Shown here one piece after another: positions 1 through 13,100 of a stretch of 64,000 nucleotides of DNA. The notes under the pieces are model-generated. The model ran no database searches and was not told the origin of the DNA. It was given only the letters and a program-made list of their open reading frames with translations. Made by a program: the position numbers and the translations under genes. The DNA comes from Halichondria panicea (taxonomy: Eukaryota > Porifera > Demospongiae > Suberitida > Halichondriidae): NCBI RefSeq assembly GCF_963675165.1, contig NC_087378.1, forward strand, positions 2,701,525-2,765,524, read 5' to 3'. The first letter of the stretch is position 1, and each line of letters opens with the position of its first letter.

Positions 1-1008
1 TAGCTACGTCACTTAATGTTTATTGTCTAGTGGGTCTTTACCGTCTCAGTGTGATTGCCAAGAATGTGTTTATTGGTTGACTGATGCTTACCATACAACC
101 CCTTTGAAACATGATCTTTACACCACTTAATATTTAATTGGTTAAATAAAACCCCCCCTGCCGCTAAACGAATATTTGGGAGTCCGTTTAAATTATTGTG
201 TGATGATGTACCACATACATTCATAACTACATGTACACTTAGTCCATTTGCCTATTGCCATGACCACTTTCCATTAAATTACACTGGATTCAAGTAATTA
301 TTTATTAGTTCTAGAAACCGCTAATAGTGTGAGCAAAGTACATTTACTGAGTGCGTGTGCAGTCCACTGATGAGTCCCGGCACAATAAACATTAGGGACG
401 AAAAGGTCTTGTATTCGACCTTCTGGGCTATACCAATGATGGATGATCGACTTGATCGATCGTCCGTTACTGTAAGTGTATGGCTTTTTGTCGCACTTTT
501 CTGCAGCTCAAGCACACCTGTCCAGCAACATTTTCTCCATACAACGCCTTCTCATGGATCTGACCAATCAGGTTGCGTAACACCAGGTGGAGGTAGCAAG
601 AGTATGGCCGCCCAGATTGAGAATGACGGCGTGGCAGGATATCAATACTGGAGACTGCTGCCAGGTAACTCCACTGCAGATAGTGTGAACTGCATGCTGT
701 TACTGTTCCACCTCACTTGTATAGCAAGCCAAGAAAACACTTTCCTTAGTATGTATTTCCTACTACATGTAGGTCAGTAGAGCTACTTTTTAGAGTTTAG
801 TGCTCCCCTGCTCCGATCACCTTTTGTGTACTTGCACTTCATAAGATATCCTGCAATCACCAGATTGTTTTAATTTTGTGGGGCTGACATCCTGTATACC
901 GTACCCATCATGCAAGCATTGCACAATGGAAAACGTATACATGCATGTATAATTATATGCTCATGAAAAGACAGGATGGCGGGATATATAATTATATTTC
1001 TTATATAG
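1..1008. other. 5' edge with no assignable gene
   Basis: AT-rich sequence. One open stretch at about 507-665 has a reasonable acceptor and a GTAACT donor and might be an upstream exon of the SRCR fragment, but its translation matches nothing I recognise. Confidence 0.4.
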
Positions 1009-1811
1009 GTGCTGTTGCTCGCTCATTTGCTGCTTTTAGACAAGGAACAGGACCCATTTGGCTGGACGAAGTTGGTTGCCAAGGAGATGATGCTTTCTGT
1101 CCCATAGATTCGACCCACGACTGTTCTCATTTTGAGGATGCTGGAGTGGAGTGCATCAGTACGCTGTGTGTTGCATGAACTGTATCGAGCGGCCTAGCAA
1201 ATGTGTATGATGTCAAGAAAATGTCTTTCAGTTGACGTAGTCAATATTGAGTCAATATCAGCTAGTGTTTACGTGATCTAGATGATGTATACTAGGAGGT
1301 ATACAGTTACCACTGAAGTATACACATACACGTACTACATGTATACCGTATGTATGTGTTTGAAAGACATACATGTTCACACCTTCTATTCTCCGCTTTT
1401 AGTTGGTGTTCAAGGCAGTGTGAGGTTGGTCGATGGTCCAAGTGATCTGGAAGGTCGTGTGGAGGTGTGCAACAATCAGGAGTGGGGCACAGTCTGTCAG
1501 ACCTTCTGGGAGAGCCCTGAAGCAGGAATTGTGTGCTCACAAATTGGCTACTCAAGATTCGGTGCGTTAATATCAAGACCCTCCGAGGAACTAGTGTATA
1601 GATAGTGCATGAAATTATGTGAAAAGAGAGCTAATGTAACAGTTATAATTCTTTTTCCAGCTTTGTATAAGTTATTCACATAAAGTAAAAACTTCCACAG
1701 GAGCCACTGCCAACGGTGCACTGTCTGTTGGTTGGAAGAGGTCCCATCCTTTTTGACCAGGTCCAGCGTGTCGGTAATGAAGACTATTTGTTCGACTGCC
1801 CAAGCTCCTAG
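1009..1811 (+). pseudogene. SRCR-domain gene fragment, probably decayed
   Basis: Three consecutive exon-like pieces encode scavenger receptor cysteine-rich (SRCR) segments. The piece at 1009-1158 follows a TATAG acceptor and gives the second half of a domain ([12 protein letters not shown], then [13 protein letters not shown]). The piece at 1403-1561 gives the start of another (GRVEVCNNQEWGTVC, IVCSQIGYSRFG) and ends at a GTGCGT donor. The piece at 1701-1811 continues it, but a one-base frameshift lies between the GALSVG part and GPILFDQVQ, the expected Cys after VQ is Arg, and a stop codon follows DCPSS. A less certain open stretch (507-665) lies upstream after TTTTCTGCAG. SRCR domains occur in secreted or cell-surface receptors, which are abundant in sponges. 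No complete domain, signal peptide or membrane segment can be assembled here. A sequencing error in a real gene is the alternative to a pseudogene. Confidence 0.6.
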
Positions 1812-2543
1812 ATTTACAGTAAGGTAAGCGGCTAACAAACATTAATGTTCAAACTAGAGGTTAATTTTCAACACCTAATCAAAAAGGTCACTTTCAGAGC
1901 AAATGTTATTGACAAAACTGCCACCAAAAGATAACATGGAGTATTAGGCCACACCATGACAAACCACAAACATAAAACAGTGAACAGCCAACCAAATCCC
2001 AGTAATAGATCACATGAACATCAGTAGTTAGAAAGCACATGGCAAAGCACATGGCAAAGCAAAGAAAGATATAGAGAGAAAGATAAAGTAAGTTACATAA
2101 TTGTATTGCTGGCCTTAATTAACACCCACGCTTATTACTGCTGGCTCACTAGAAATAAAGTATGGGAAACACCCGATACGGGTACCAAATTATGAATGGC
2201 ACGAATATTCCTGAATATCTGTTCTCCCTGTTCTCCCCCTATACATGTATACCTCCCATACTTAACATACTCAATGTGTAACTAGTGTACTGATACAACT
2301 GGGGGAAGAGTCATTAAAGATCTTTAATTCCCCATCCTCGATTCTCAAGGTCGAGCGGCTGACTGTATTTTAATTTCTCTGTACTTTCTTTTTTGGTATA
2401 TAGCTGCCCTATTTCCTTCCGAATAGAACCTTCACCTCATATATTCTTCCATCTCCCCTTTTGTCAGGTGATTCAATGTCAGGAGATTCCTCCTCGGCTG
2501 GCCCCAGTCCCACTGTACAAGAGAGAGAGAGAAGATATCTCTG
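1812..2543. other. Spacer upstream of the T-box gene
   Basis: No coding stretch or repeat recognised. It should contain the promoter and 5' UTR of the T-box gene. The sequence just before the proposed start codon is a purine-rich GAGAGAGA run at 2519-2531. Confidence 0.4.
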
Positions 2544-5500
2544 ATGGCAGCTCTGTGGCCGGCCAATCAGCCTGACCCAGGTGAGTGCTGGGAGGAGGGG
2601 GGGGGGGGGGGCGAGATAGGGCATGATTGGGTGTAGATAGAAGATGAAGGGATTGGCAACTTCCGGTACCATCCGTGTTTCGCCTCGAGGCTTACTTTAA
2701 CGTGGTAGTCTAAACATGAATAATTCATGAGAATTATTTTTGCCATCTGTAAAAAAAGTCTACAAGCAGTTCTACTGCTAAACATCAACTTCATCTCATT
2801 TTTGTGTGGCAATTTCGGACACAGTACACTACTTAGTAACACAACATTAGCTATATCATAGGTGCTATAGGAACACAAGCATGAAAAAGCCTCTGACAGA
2901 GGCTCTGTGTACCTCTAGCTACTTCACGAAAATCAAGATTATATTTTATTCATTTCTAAATGATACCTACCATCAGGGGGCATGTGTTTAAGTGGTCTTT
3001 GAGAAGTAGGCATTATACACAATAAGTTTCCCGGGTTTTCGCGGGAGTTTTAGGGCGAAACACGGATGATTTCAGGCCCATCTGTGTACATTCAATGTAA
3101 AAGCATCACGTGAACTGCCCCCGTTGCCAATCCCTTTCTCTTTTATCTATGGTCAGACCCTGCTTCTTTTAATTCTAGTAGTGATGTCATTATTTAGTTG
3201 ACCTATAGCTAACAGTATTAGCCATTTCTACAGCAATTAAAGTATCTAATTGTTATACATTAGCCGTGTGGGAGGATATCAAACTTCAAGAGGGAGGTTT
3301 ATCATATCATAATAATCCATTAATTAACCGTTTCCACCCCCACCAGTCAGGACTCCGACAATTTAGATCATATTTTCATGGCGCTTTTTATCCTCTTGGA
3401 AATTACTATCTATCCTCCCCACATACACAAACGAGCAGATATTGGAAGCGTAACAATACCTGAGACTGGAACCGTATTAACGAACTACACCAATACGGCA
3501 GAGTCTGTGGCCACTAACGGTACAAAGGTCATTCTCCACGGCCGAGACTTGTGGTTAAAGTTTCACAAGTGCACCACAGAAATGTTAATAACCAAAGCAG
3601 GAAGGTACATGAGGCCGTGCATGCAATCATCAGTAACCATAGTTCCATCTTAGGATAATTTCCTAAATTATAGCTGCATGTACTTAGTTTATTATGTCAT
3701 TGGGCTTAAATTGTTCAGGTAGCTACATGTGTTTATACTAGTATGTCTTGGCTGTTATACATTATCCCGCCAGATCTAACTGGTTGCTATGGGTGATGCT
3801 CCTGTCCTGGGAAAAATGAACCCCTAAAAGTATTTCCAATGGCCTGCTCTTGTAATAACAAGCTTTGTTGTGGTCTTATCTGCAAAACTAATTATATACA
3901 CAATTTAGACAATAATTTTTTTTTATGCCAAGATCTCTTTTGCTATTTGTCATAGAATTACTCTCTCTATATAGGCGAATGTTTCCGGTGGTGAAATGCA
4001 GTGTAGCTGGACTTAACCCCACTGATAAGTACGTAATAGCGATGGACTTTATACCAGTTGGAGATAATCGATATGCGTTTCACGATTGTGAGTGGGTTAT
4101 ATCGGGTAAGGCGGAGCCTATGGAGAGTGAGAAGGGGCGGTTGTACATTCACCCGGACAGCCCAGCAACAGGCGCTGTTTGGCAGAAACAGTTGATCACA
4201 TTTCAGGAGTGTAAGATTACAAACCATCATCTCGACCAACTTAATTATGTAAGTGTGTGGTGGTTAGTTGGCAGGGATCGTATATTCTATAGGAGCACGG
4301 GTAGTGTGGTCGACTTTGGCTAGAGAATATCTGCATTTCAGTTACTTTTTTCCGAACAAATTCAACATTCATTCTATCCTGTATTGTCAGTAATTAACCT
4401 TTTGATAGCATGTATAGCCACGTAATAGCATAAGGGATTAAAAAATGGAACAAGTGTACCTGTTAATAGAAATCCAAAAGCCGTAAATTGAGGCTCCTAG
4501 ACTTTGATGCTGTGTGCATTATTAGTAGAAGGCTATAGCCTTCAGAGTGCTTTGTGAAGTGTCACAAAGTAATAGTCTCAATTAGCATTCTTATACAGCA
4601 GCTTTGTGAATAAGTGTATCGTCTTTCTCGTGTTAACTTCTCTGGCAGGCTGGGCCTTTTCGAACAATCCTCAGATATCTTGTGATCGATAGCTACGGAG
4701 CTATAGTGCTACAACAGCTGTCGGTCATTGATGCACACTTGTTTACACGAACCTTAAAAGACGGGCCTGTTTTGTAGCACCTTAAAACTGCATGTCACCA
4801 AACACTAAATGGCATAAGTTTATGTAATACGGCTTTATAAAACGTTATGCAATCGTCATTAATCTATTCCTTTCTACAGATCATTTTAAACTCTATGCAC
4901 AAGTACCAACCTCGTATCCACATCATTAAAGAATTCGCCAGCGAGAATTTTAGTACGCATCTCTTCCCGGAGACACAATTCATGTCCGTCACAGCCTACC
5001 AGAACCAACAGGTAAGCAGAGTTAAGGGAGGGGGGGAGAGGGAAGCTATGTTGCATGCATGGCATTTAACTGCTATATATAATTATGTGAGGGAGTACAC
5101 AGTTATAAAGCTGTTAGCTGTATGCCTTTGTTACCATGCACAGAGAATGCATGCAGCTTATTTATCATGCTGAAAATATTGCTCTTTCCAATAGATCACT
5201 CAACTCAAGATCACCTACAATCCTTTTGCCAGGGGATTCAGATCAATCAGAGACTCAGAAGTGTGTGGATCTTCAAGACAGTAAGCCTTTCTTAATACTT
5301 AACAATAATCATGGTCAGTGTGGCCATAACTCCATTATATAGTTTACATAATTATAGTTCCTATCAATAATATTATTGACCAGTGTAGGTAGAGGGGCCC
5401 TAAACTTAATTACTGCTATTACAGGAACGTATTACGTTAAGTAACTGATAAGCAGGCTAGAATGAATTGTGTTGTTATTCATTCCATACCCTACCCCCCT

Positions 5501-6942
5501 ACAGGCTGAGCTCCACCTCCAGCCCACCCCCCTTTGATTCACCAGGCTTTGTCGATCCTTCACAATCAACCATGTGGCAGGAGATGACCTTTCCTCAACA
5601 ACCGACAATGCTAGGTGAGAATCTAATACAGTGATTGTGTATATATACATCAGTACGACATGGTATACAAAGTGTTGGGTACAGGTACAATGTATACTGC
5701 ACAACATAGCAGGCTATTTGGAGTTTATTATAGGATGTGTTTGTTCGTTGGGTTGTGTGATTTTGTGAACCCACAAAAAAATGTTTGCTGTTCAAAGGCC
5801 CATAATTATGTGCTACCGTATAGCGGGTATATTTCGAGGGTATAAATGTTCGCGGATTGAGCCTGTACCGCGAAAATTTATGAATAGTAGGCGTGTTCAG
5901 TATTATGGATTCGAGGCTAACGGTGTGGAGGTACAGCCGCATGTTGATGTGCGCATGCACCAAAAGGCTGGAACTCAGACCACGAAAATAAAATCCGCGA
6001 AAATTTACACCCTCGAAATATACCCGCTATACGGTATTATAGTGGCGTACACATTTAATGCTGCTCCATTGTTAGTTAGTATATACTTATACCGTATTAC
6101 TAGAATGTTTTGCGATCATCAAACATTTGCGAAGTTTGCGAGGTTTGATCAATTCGCAACAATTAAATCTGCAAAACCTAAATTATCACTAGTAAATACA
6201 CATGATCCTTTCCAGTTAGAGCGCAAAGGGTCAACTTTTCTGCTGATTTGGCTGATTCGCAAAGGTTTTCACTCGCAAAATATTCTAGTAATACGGTATG
6301 TTTATTCAGGCCTCACTGCCTTCCTCCTCTCTTCCTCAGGTCCTCACCAACAAGCTCTCATCTACGGCCTCACAGCCTACCAACCTGTTGCTAGCAGTCT
6401 CGCTCTAGCCAACACAAGATACACTTCCCCTGGGCCACTGCCACTCACTCCCAATGGTCCTGGAGGCTCAACGGTGTTTAACTTTTCGCCAGCTAAACCG
6501 ATGCGCTCAGTGTTGCAAGGTAACAAGGGTGGTAAGACCAGCGACGGTCTCCTTCATCCTGCAGCGGGAGGAGGAGCAACAATCCACTATCAGCAAACTA
6601 TGCTTGCAGGTACAGTTAATAGCAGCTATAATAATTATAGGTTAATTATCTACAATTATTGTACGCATTATACTGCATGCTTTTAGGGAACTCCCAATTT
6701 TGACTATACCATGCAAGTATTTGCTGTGCATGCAGTAATCACATAAGCACTGTGTCACTGAAAATATGCAGTGCAGTGCTGCACGCATCTCATTGTATTT
6801 TCCTCTGCACTGCACAGACTTGACTACCATGTCAGAGGTTGTCACTACTTCTGTTCCCTTTGTCTCCACTGCACTACAATCTATGGCAGACATGCCTGTC
6901 AAAAAGAAACGAAGAGGCTCCCCCGAAAGAAAACTATTTTGA
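2544..6942 (+). CDS. T-box transcription factor
   Basis: Sequence-specific DNA-binding transcription factor. Proposed exons: 2544-2580, 3264-3449, 3502-3604, 3975-4248, 4880-5011, 5195-5280, 5505-5614, 6340-6609 and 6818-6942. They close in frame to 440 aa. The T-box spans roughly residues 82-265, with recognisable blocks [64 protein letters not shown] and [16 protein letters not shown]. The C-terminus is Ser/Pro/Thr-rich and ends in a basic, nuclear-localisation-like [15 protein letters not shown]. The first two exons are less certain than the T-box exons, because the start [12 protein letters not shown] was chosen on phase and splice sites. I could not place it in a named subfamily; the text around [11 protein letters not shown] is divergent. 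Intron 7 carries two small inverted-repeat transposons. It is convergent with COE, with 236 bp between stop codons. Confidence 0.9.
5814..6036. mobile_element. Inverted-repeat MITE, TACCGTATAGCGGG family
   Basis: Lies in T-box intron 7. The left end (TACCGTATAGCGGGTATATT) is repeated as its reverse complement at the right end (..CGCTATACGGTA). It has no coding capacity. Diverged relatives with the same CGTATAGCG termini occur at 43195, 47545, 49804, 50725, 54242 and 55473. Confidence 0.75.
6090..6298. mobile_element. Inverted-repeat MITE, TACCGTATTACTAGAAT family
   Basis: Ends are TACCGTATTACTAGAATG and its complement ATATTCTAGTAATACGGTA. The interior contains CATCAAACATTTGCGAA and GGCTCATTCGCAAAGG-like segments. 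The same family occurs complete at 29616-29812 and as an internal fragment near 17575-17680. Confidence 0.75.
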
Positions 6943-7178
6943 TAACATCTATTCATGTATATTCCATCTGTATGGCGTGTAAATGTACTGTAACAACTAA
7001 AGAAGGAACCAATAATATAATTATACCTGAATGTTGGTCAACACTGAATGCTATAACAATTAAATTTGCATCTACGTAAAGTAATAATTCGGGAAACCCA
7101 ATTAAATGAAAATGCCAGTGGTAATTGTGTAAGTTCGATCAGTAGTCACATGCAGTTTGATGAGAGAGAAAGAGTTAG

Positions 7179-10100
7179 CTATAGTGTTCTCGTCATTGGT
7201 AGCTGGTGAGGAATCAGGAGATGTGGTGGAGCTACAGAAGGCGGCATTAACGATAGATTCCCAGCTGGCTGTGTGTAGGAAGAGGTGGTGGTTAAATGTC
7301 CATAGCCAACATTGTAGCTGGTGAGAGCACTTGTGGTTGTCGTCGCCAACGGTGAGGTATAATCTTGGGGCGATCCACCAGCTGCCACTACTTGTCCATA
7401 CGCCAGTCCCTGTAGGTGTTGTCGTGACTGGAAGGAGGCTTGATGTTGTCCTGCATTGCACGGAGTGTTTGCTCCGATATAATAAGATTGCGCTGGTATA
7501 TGTGCCAAGTGTTGCAATGAAGATGTTGTCGTGGTGCCAGGTAGTTGTCCGAGATGATAACCGCTGGCTTGTACAGGAGCTGTAACACAGAGAAGCATAC
7601 TCATTATAAAAACTGAATAATTATAATTATAGTCATTAGCAGTTAAATTTTTATTTGTGCTACTTAATAAAAATGTCTAAAATGTGTATACCTGTTGGAG
7701 GGGAGGGAGGAATGAGGTGGATCGGGTTTCCATGCCAACCGGCCGCTACCATGGGATGGCCAAATCCAATATTGCTATTATTGTTGTTTCTGTTGCTCTC
7801 GTGGTGTTCGCCCATATTGTTCGCCATGAATCCATTCATGTCTCCACTGCTGGATGGGTAACCATACATCCCCTGAGGCATATGAGCTACTTTAGCGACC
7901 GGATACACTCCTCCAGGGGTGACTGGTTTGGGCTTGTGGATACTCGACATATGCTCAATTTTTGCGTCTGCTTGGGTCGTGGGGAAACTGAAGAAGTATT
8001 GTCCACTTCCCACTGGCTGGTTGCCATGTGTGAGGGGGCCTGCATCACCACCACCACTGTAGTTAGGCCATGGGAGGGAATAGAAGGTTTCCAAGGCATC
8101 AGCTGCTCGCTTGAGAAGGTTATCCTGAAAGTGAAAAAAATGACAGTCTTGATGAAAATGCTATAAATAATATTGAGAGAAATGAATAATTTATACCATG
8201 TAAACATTAATTTGTTACCTTTGGAATGTCATCAGGCTCTTCAGGATTTCGTAGCAATCTTTCCAGCCTTGCAAAATTGTGTTCGAAATGAGCCTCATCA
8301 GGAGCTGTGGGGGGTCAGGAAGTAAGCATGATTGAGCATGGATATTGGCTGGGGATTTCAAGTTATTGTCCATGAAACAGCCAGACAAAATAGTTAACCA
8401 CAGACTGGTGTATGGATAACAAGATACTTAGGAAACCAACAACAGTAACAGTATGTACAGGGTTTTGCAGAATTCTTGCAACAGGGCTAAACAGACACAG
8501 CAATGACTTCCATATATGGAAGTCAACTGCTGACTTATAATAATATTATAGTGTACATGTCCAGGTATATGTATAATGAAAGATGTCCTGTGAGCCTGAG
8601 AGAGCATCAGCTTATTTATATTCATAAGGTGGATGGTACACCAGGTGGATGCAGGGCAAATATTGTTGTGATGTTGGTGTGTGCAGAACTGTTGGCATAG
8701 CTGTGTATTGACTGATCATTATCAGTTGTTTTTAGTACCATTTTGAGGTTTTTGCATTCTTCAAAATAATAACCAGACAGAAGATGGCAAAGCAAAGAAG
8801 TGAGAGGAGCATACCTTCAAGACATGCAAATTTTCAATGGTCATCCTGAAATGTTGATAAGATTAGACAGCAGCTGACAGAAGAAATTGCCAGAGGAGAT
8901 TTGGTTACAATATAAGGCCTATAAGGGGGCAAGGCATCTGTCTTCAAGCTTATCAATATCAGCCAATACCACTGTTTGGAGGGTGTCATTTATTAACTGT
9001 TCCGGTATCATTGAAAAGAGCAACAGTTCTTACAAACTTATGAATATAAGCTGATGCTCTCTGGACATATTTCAATTCAAATGATTATACACATACCAGG
9101 GTGTCTGTCATACAGGATTTTGAATTAGAGGGGATTTTGAAGAGTCACCAGAACATTAAAAAAAAAGTCAACAGTTATTTCAATACCCTATACCGGCTAT
9201 ATGGATACTCAGTCGTATGACTGAGTGGATTGGAGCCAGAGGGGAATAATCATACATCCCTGTATGCTGCATATCATGTACATGTATACACATAATAATT
9301 ATTAGTTGACTTCCATATATGGAAGTCATTGCAATGTCTGTTTAGCCCTGTTGCAAGTATTTTGCAAAACCTGTACAGTGGTTTGCAGAACAGTTGTCGT
9401 ACTCAGATAGGCAGTAGGCGGTGGCTCTTAAGTGTGTTGTGGTTTTGTGGTCTTTGTTATAGTTAGAACATGGGCATGAGGTATCTATGTGTTATAGTGT
9501 CCCAAAGCTCGAGGGCTTTAGCCCGAGGGATGAGGGACACTATAACCATAGATACCGAATGCACATGTTCTAACTGATTTAGATCCCAAAACCTATTGGC
9601 TACTAGAAATGCACTAGCTTAGCAACAGTCAACCTATATAAACAGCCAACCTAGCAACTGCATCATTATTCTTTTGAAACTAATATCTAAAGTTGGCATC
9701 TCTATGTCTCTACTAAATCTGTGGTCTCTATTCAAGTCAACCCTGTTCCTCCACCTCAGTTTGATGGACAAAATTATAGTCCTAGCTCCACCCACAAAAC
9801 GGAAACATCCAGCTCCTCCCCCAGTTTTGCAACAAACAAGCCCAGCACACTTCCCAAGAAACGAGCGGCTCGTACTACTCTCACAAAGCGAAAGGAAGAC
9901 ACCTAAGCTATAATTTGCAGCAAACAAGCCCAGCAAACGAGCGGCTCCTATACTACTCTTGAACAAAGCAAAAGGAACTTTAGGAAGAAGCCAAAGCTAG
10001 AATCCCAGCACTTCCATACATCCAGCTCCTCCCCCATGCAGCCTTGCAGCAAAAAAGCACAGCACACTGCCCAAAAAACGAGCGTCTCCTACTACTCTCG

Positions 10101-13100
10101 AACAAAGCCAAAAAAGAAACTAGAGCTTCTCTCTTTCATTCTAGTTCTGTTATTATATTACTAGACAAAGCACTTAGCTACAATGTTATTACATGTGTAT
10201 CTTCTTGTAAATCACAATACAATGTACAATGTTGTAGTAGCCCAGAGCAATCTATAGTACCTACTATAGCTCATAGTTCCCTGCTAAATACACTCAAATG
10301 GGATCTAATCACACTATAGACCTTTTACTCATGATCAATCATGACAGCAACCAGTTTTTCCCCATGAACTGTATGTTGAGCTGTACAACCTTTAATGAAT
10401 ATGGTGTATACCTTCCCACAAGAAAAGTACTGAAAAGTAGTTTCCCATGATGATTCATGAGTTGTACAAGTAAACAGATGTACTAGACCTTTTTACTCAT
10501 GAATCATCATGGAATGACCTTTTTTAAAGTTGCTGTCAAGAGCTAAACTGCCCATCACTTTTAATAATCCTCTGAATATGGTGCAGCAGGAGCAGCACTG
10601 AAGAGAGTATAGTACACTTCAAATTTACTAAAGCAGCGTTGATTAAATTTTAAACTAATTTTCAGTACTTTTCTTGTGGGAAGATATACAACATAATTAT
10701 TCAGAAGATTAATTAAAGGTTGTACAGCTTAACATAATTATTATACATGTAGTTCATGGGAAAAAACTCTTTTAAAGTTGCTGTCATGATTGATCATGAG
10801 TAAAAGGTCTACAGTGTGAAAAGACCACAAAACCACAACACACTTAAGAGCCACCGCCATACTGCCTATCTGAGTATGACAGTTCTGCAAACCACTGTAC
10901 TAATCAAGTGTAAGTCTTGCATTGATTATGCTTACCTAGATAGACAAATTTCTTTATGCAGTATTGCGATCCCTGATAGACAAGTGTGATGTCTACCTCT
11001 CCTGACCTAGGACTGGGAGGAGTCTTCACAGCAATGGCGCACGGGCTGATGAGCTGTGGTAGATAATATGGCAAATATTGAACATTCTGAAATGGTCCCA
11101 ATTACGTTAGCTTACCTCTGAGGCAGCTGGCAGTGTCCCGAACACTACTTCAGTTCCCTCGTAGAAGTTCATTCCAATGATGCACACGCTTGACCCCCCC
11201 GTCATACAGCCTTCGTGGGGGTGCACTGAGATGATGTACGGCTTCCCTGTACGCACAAGGAATGATGTCATGATTAATAATTTATACTATACGTTGCATG
11301 CTAAGTACAGTACAGTACTCAATATATATTAATACTCTGGCCTCTTACCATCTCCCACCATAGCTTCTCTCACTGGGTTCGCCTTCTGTCCGTGTTTACA
11401 ATTGTTGTGAACAAACATGGCGTCAGAACAGCCGATGGGAGTGTCACTGTTCGGTGGAATATATACAGCCACCTACATCCATAACGGTCAGTATAATTAT
11501 GATCTAGTATAGAGTGCATAATTTATAAGTATGGAAATGGATTAAGAAATTTGTCTAGACTTAAAAGCTTAATTGCTCCAGCTGCGCACAAATCATGTGA
11601 TACAACATATACTGTTGTATGCAATTACCTCAAAGCGTCTCCGAGAATCTTTAGGATTACCAGCATTTTTGAGACAATTTTGATTACACTTGACAAAAAA
11701 CTTCAGCCTATACCTGTAAAACACATGAAATGAATAGATAAACAAAATCAGTTATTCTCTGTAGTTACCTGTCAATCAATATCGGATCAGAGGGTGTTTC
11801 TTTCTTGTTTCCACAAGATCGATGCTCGAGACAGCGACTGCAGATGACTTCATGAGTCAGGAGCACTCGCCTGAAGTCTGGGCTCTTGCACGTTCCTTCG
11901 TAGGGGATGAGCTATTGGAGAGTGGTCACAGTTACGCAAATTCATTGTGAGTAACATGAGAAGTATCAAATCCTGTCCAGTATGCGTGCAATTAGTGGCT
12001 AATGTAGACAGTGAGTGGGGGAGACAGCTTCCCTGTGTATACTTGCCGATTGTCATTAAAATTTCTATAGGTTGCATATGCTCTTATATTAGGTCAAAGG
12101 TATGAGTGGAGTCATAATTATATAATACCTGTTTGGTGCTTGAATCGATCAGACGAATATGTAACTCTTCTTCTTTTTGGACACCTATAATAAAACACAA
12201 TAGAATTATACTATACTATACATTACAGTAACTTACCGTCGCTGTAGCTTACGTAGAGCTTGTAAATTAGACCATTTCTGTACTCTTGCCCGTTCTGTGG
12301 TTGAACAAAGTCATAATGACTACGTGCTCTCAAGAGATGACTATGTGCACTTACTTCAGTGGTGTCACAGAAGTCCTTGAAAGACGCTTTCAGGACTTCC
12401 ACTGCTTGATGGTTCTGGTCAAAGAGGGAGATAACAAAATGAAAGAAAGTCTTCCGCGTGTTGTCTGGTGGCTGCTTCTCAAAGTGTACCATGGACAGGT
12501 TATGGTGAGGGTCAGCTCTGCAGTGCAGTGAGGAGAATCAAGGGGATACCAAGCATACATAGTGTGTGATCATTATACTGCAGTCTCCGTAGCAGCATTC
12601 AATATACTAGACTGCTATAATGTGAGATGCTGTAATATATTTACTTAGAGTCATCCCACAAAGTAATGTTGTGGTAAAATAGGGTAATACAATCTGATTT
12701 CAGGCCTCAAGTTTCAACCCAGTACATACCAGTCTACCAGACATTTCATTTCAACCACAAAACTTCCCTATGACTCACCTCTTGTAGAAGGACTTATGCT
12801 GGTCAGTGACATCCCCCACTAGCACTCCACCTGGCGGCTAATATTAATAATATTCATAGTTAGTAGGGATGCAGTAGAACGAATGCTAGATAGGGCTGCA
12901 ACCCGTCTGTGCTAGTGATGCAAGCAGCTCAAAGCAAGAACCCTATCTAAAGAGACAACAAGTTGCAGTGCTCCTACGAGAAGTATCATCAGTCCTGACT
13001 CCATGACTAGCTAGACCAGAAAGACACAAATATCTTGTTTGCACTGTTTGTTGCTCTAAGTTAGCTAGATACAGGAACTGCATGTGCTTAGCTCTAACAA

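Larger units (their letters stand above)
9376..10897. mobile_element. 1.5-kb inverted-repeat transposon abutting copy 1
   Basis: Terminal inverted repeats of about 80 bp (CAGTGGTTTGCAGAACAG; right end ..CAAACCACTG) include the block GGCTCTTAAGTGTGTTGTGG and its complement at about 10840. TA flanks are at 9374-9375 and 10898-10899; the left TA is shared with the right end of the 916-bp element. The interior holds a strong hairpin (9462-9574), an imperfect tandem of about 100 bp (CCAGCTCCTCCCCC units near 9808 and 10020), and a nested inverted repeat (10311-10818). No transposase is recognisable. Confidence 0.75.

Noticed and set aside
5781-6686. 301-codon plus-strand frame beginning in T-box intron 7
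   Set aside because: Its first half runs through two MITEs. Only the part from 6340 is coding, as T-box exon 8, reached by splicing.
9634-10319. Open frames of 80-110 codons inside the 1.5-kb transposon
   Set aside because: No transposase motif (DDE, HTH) or similarity recognised; frames are broken by repeats on both strands.
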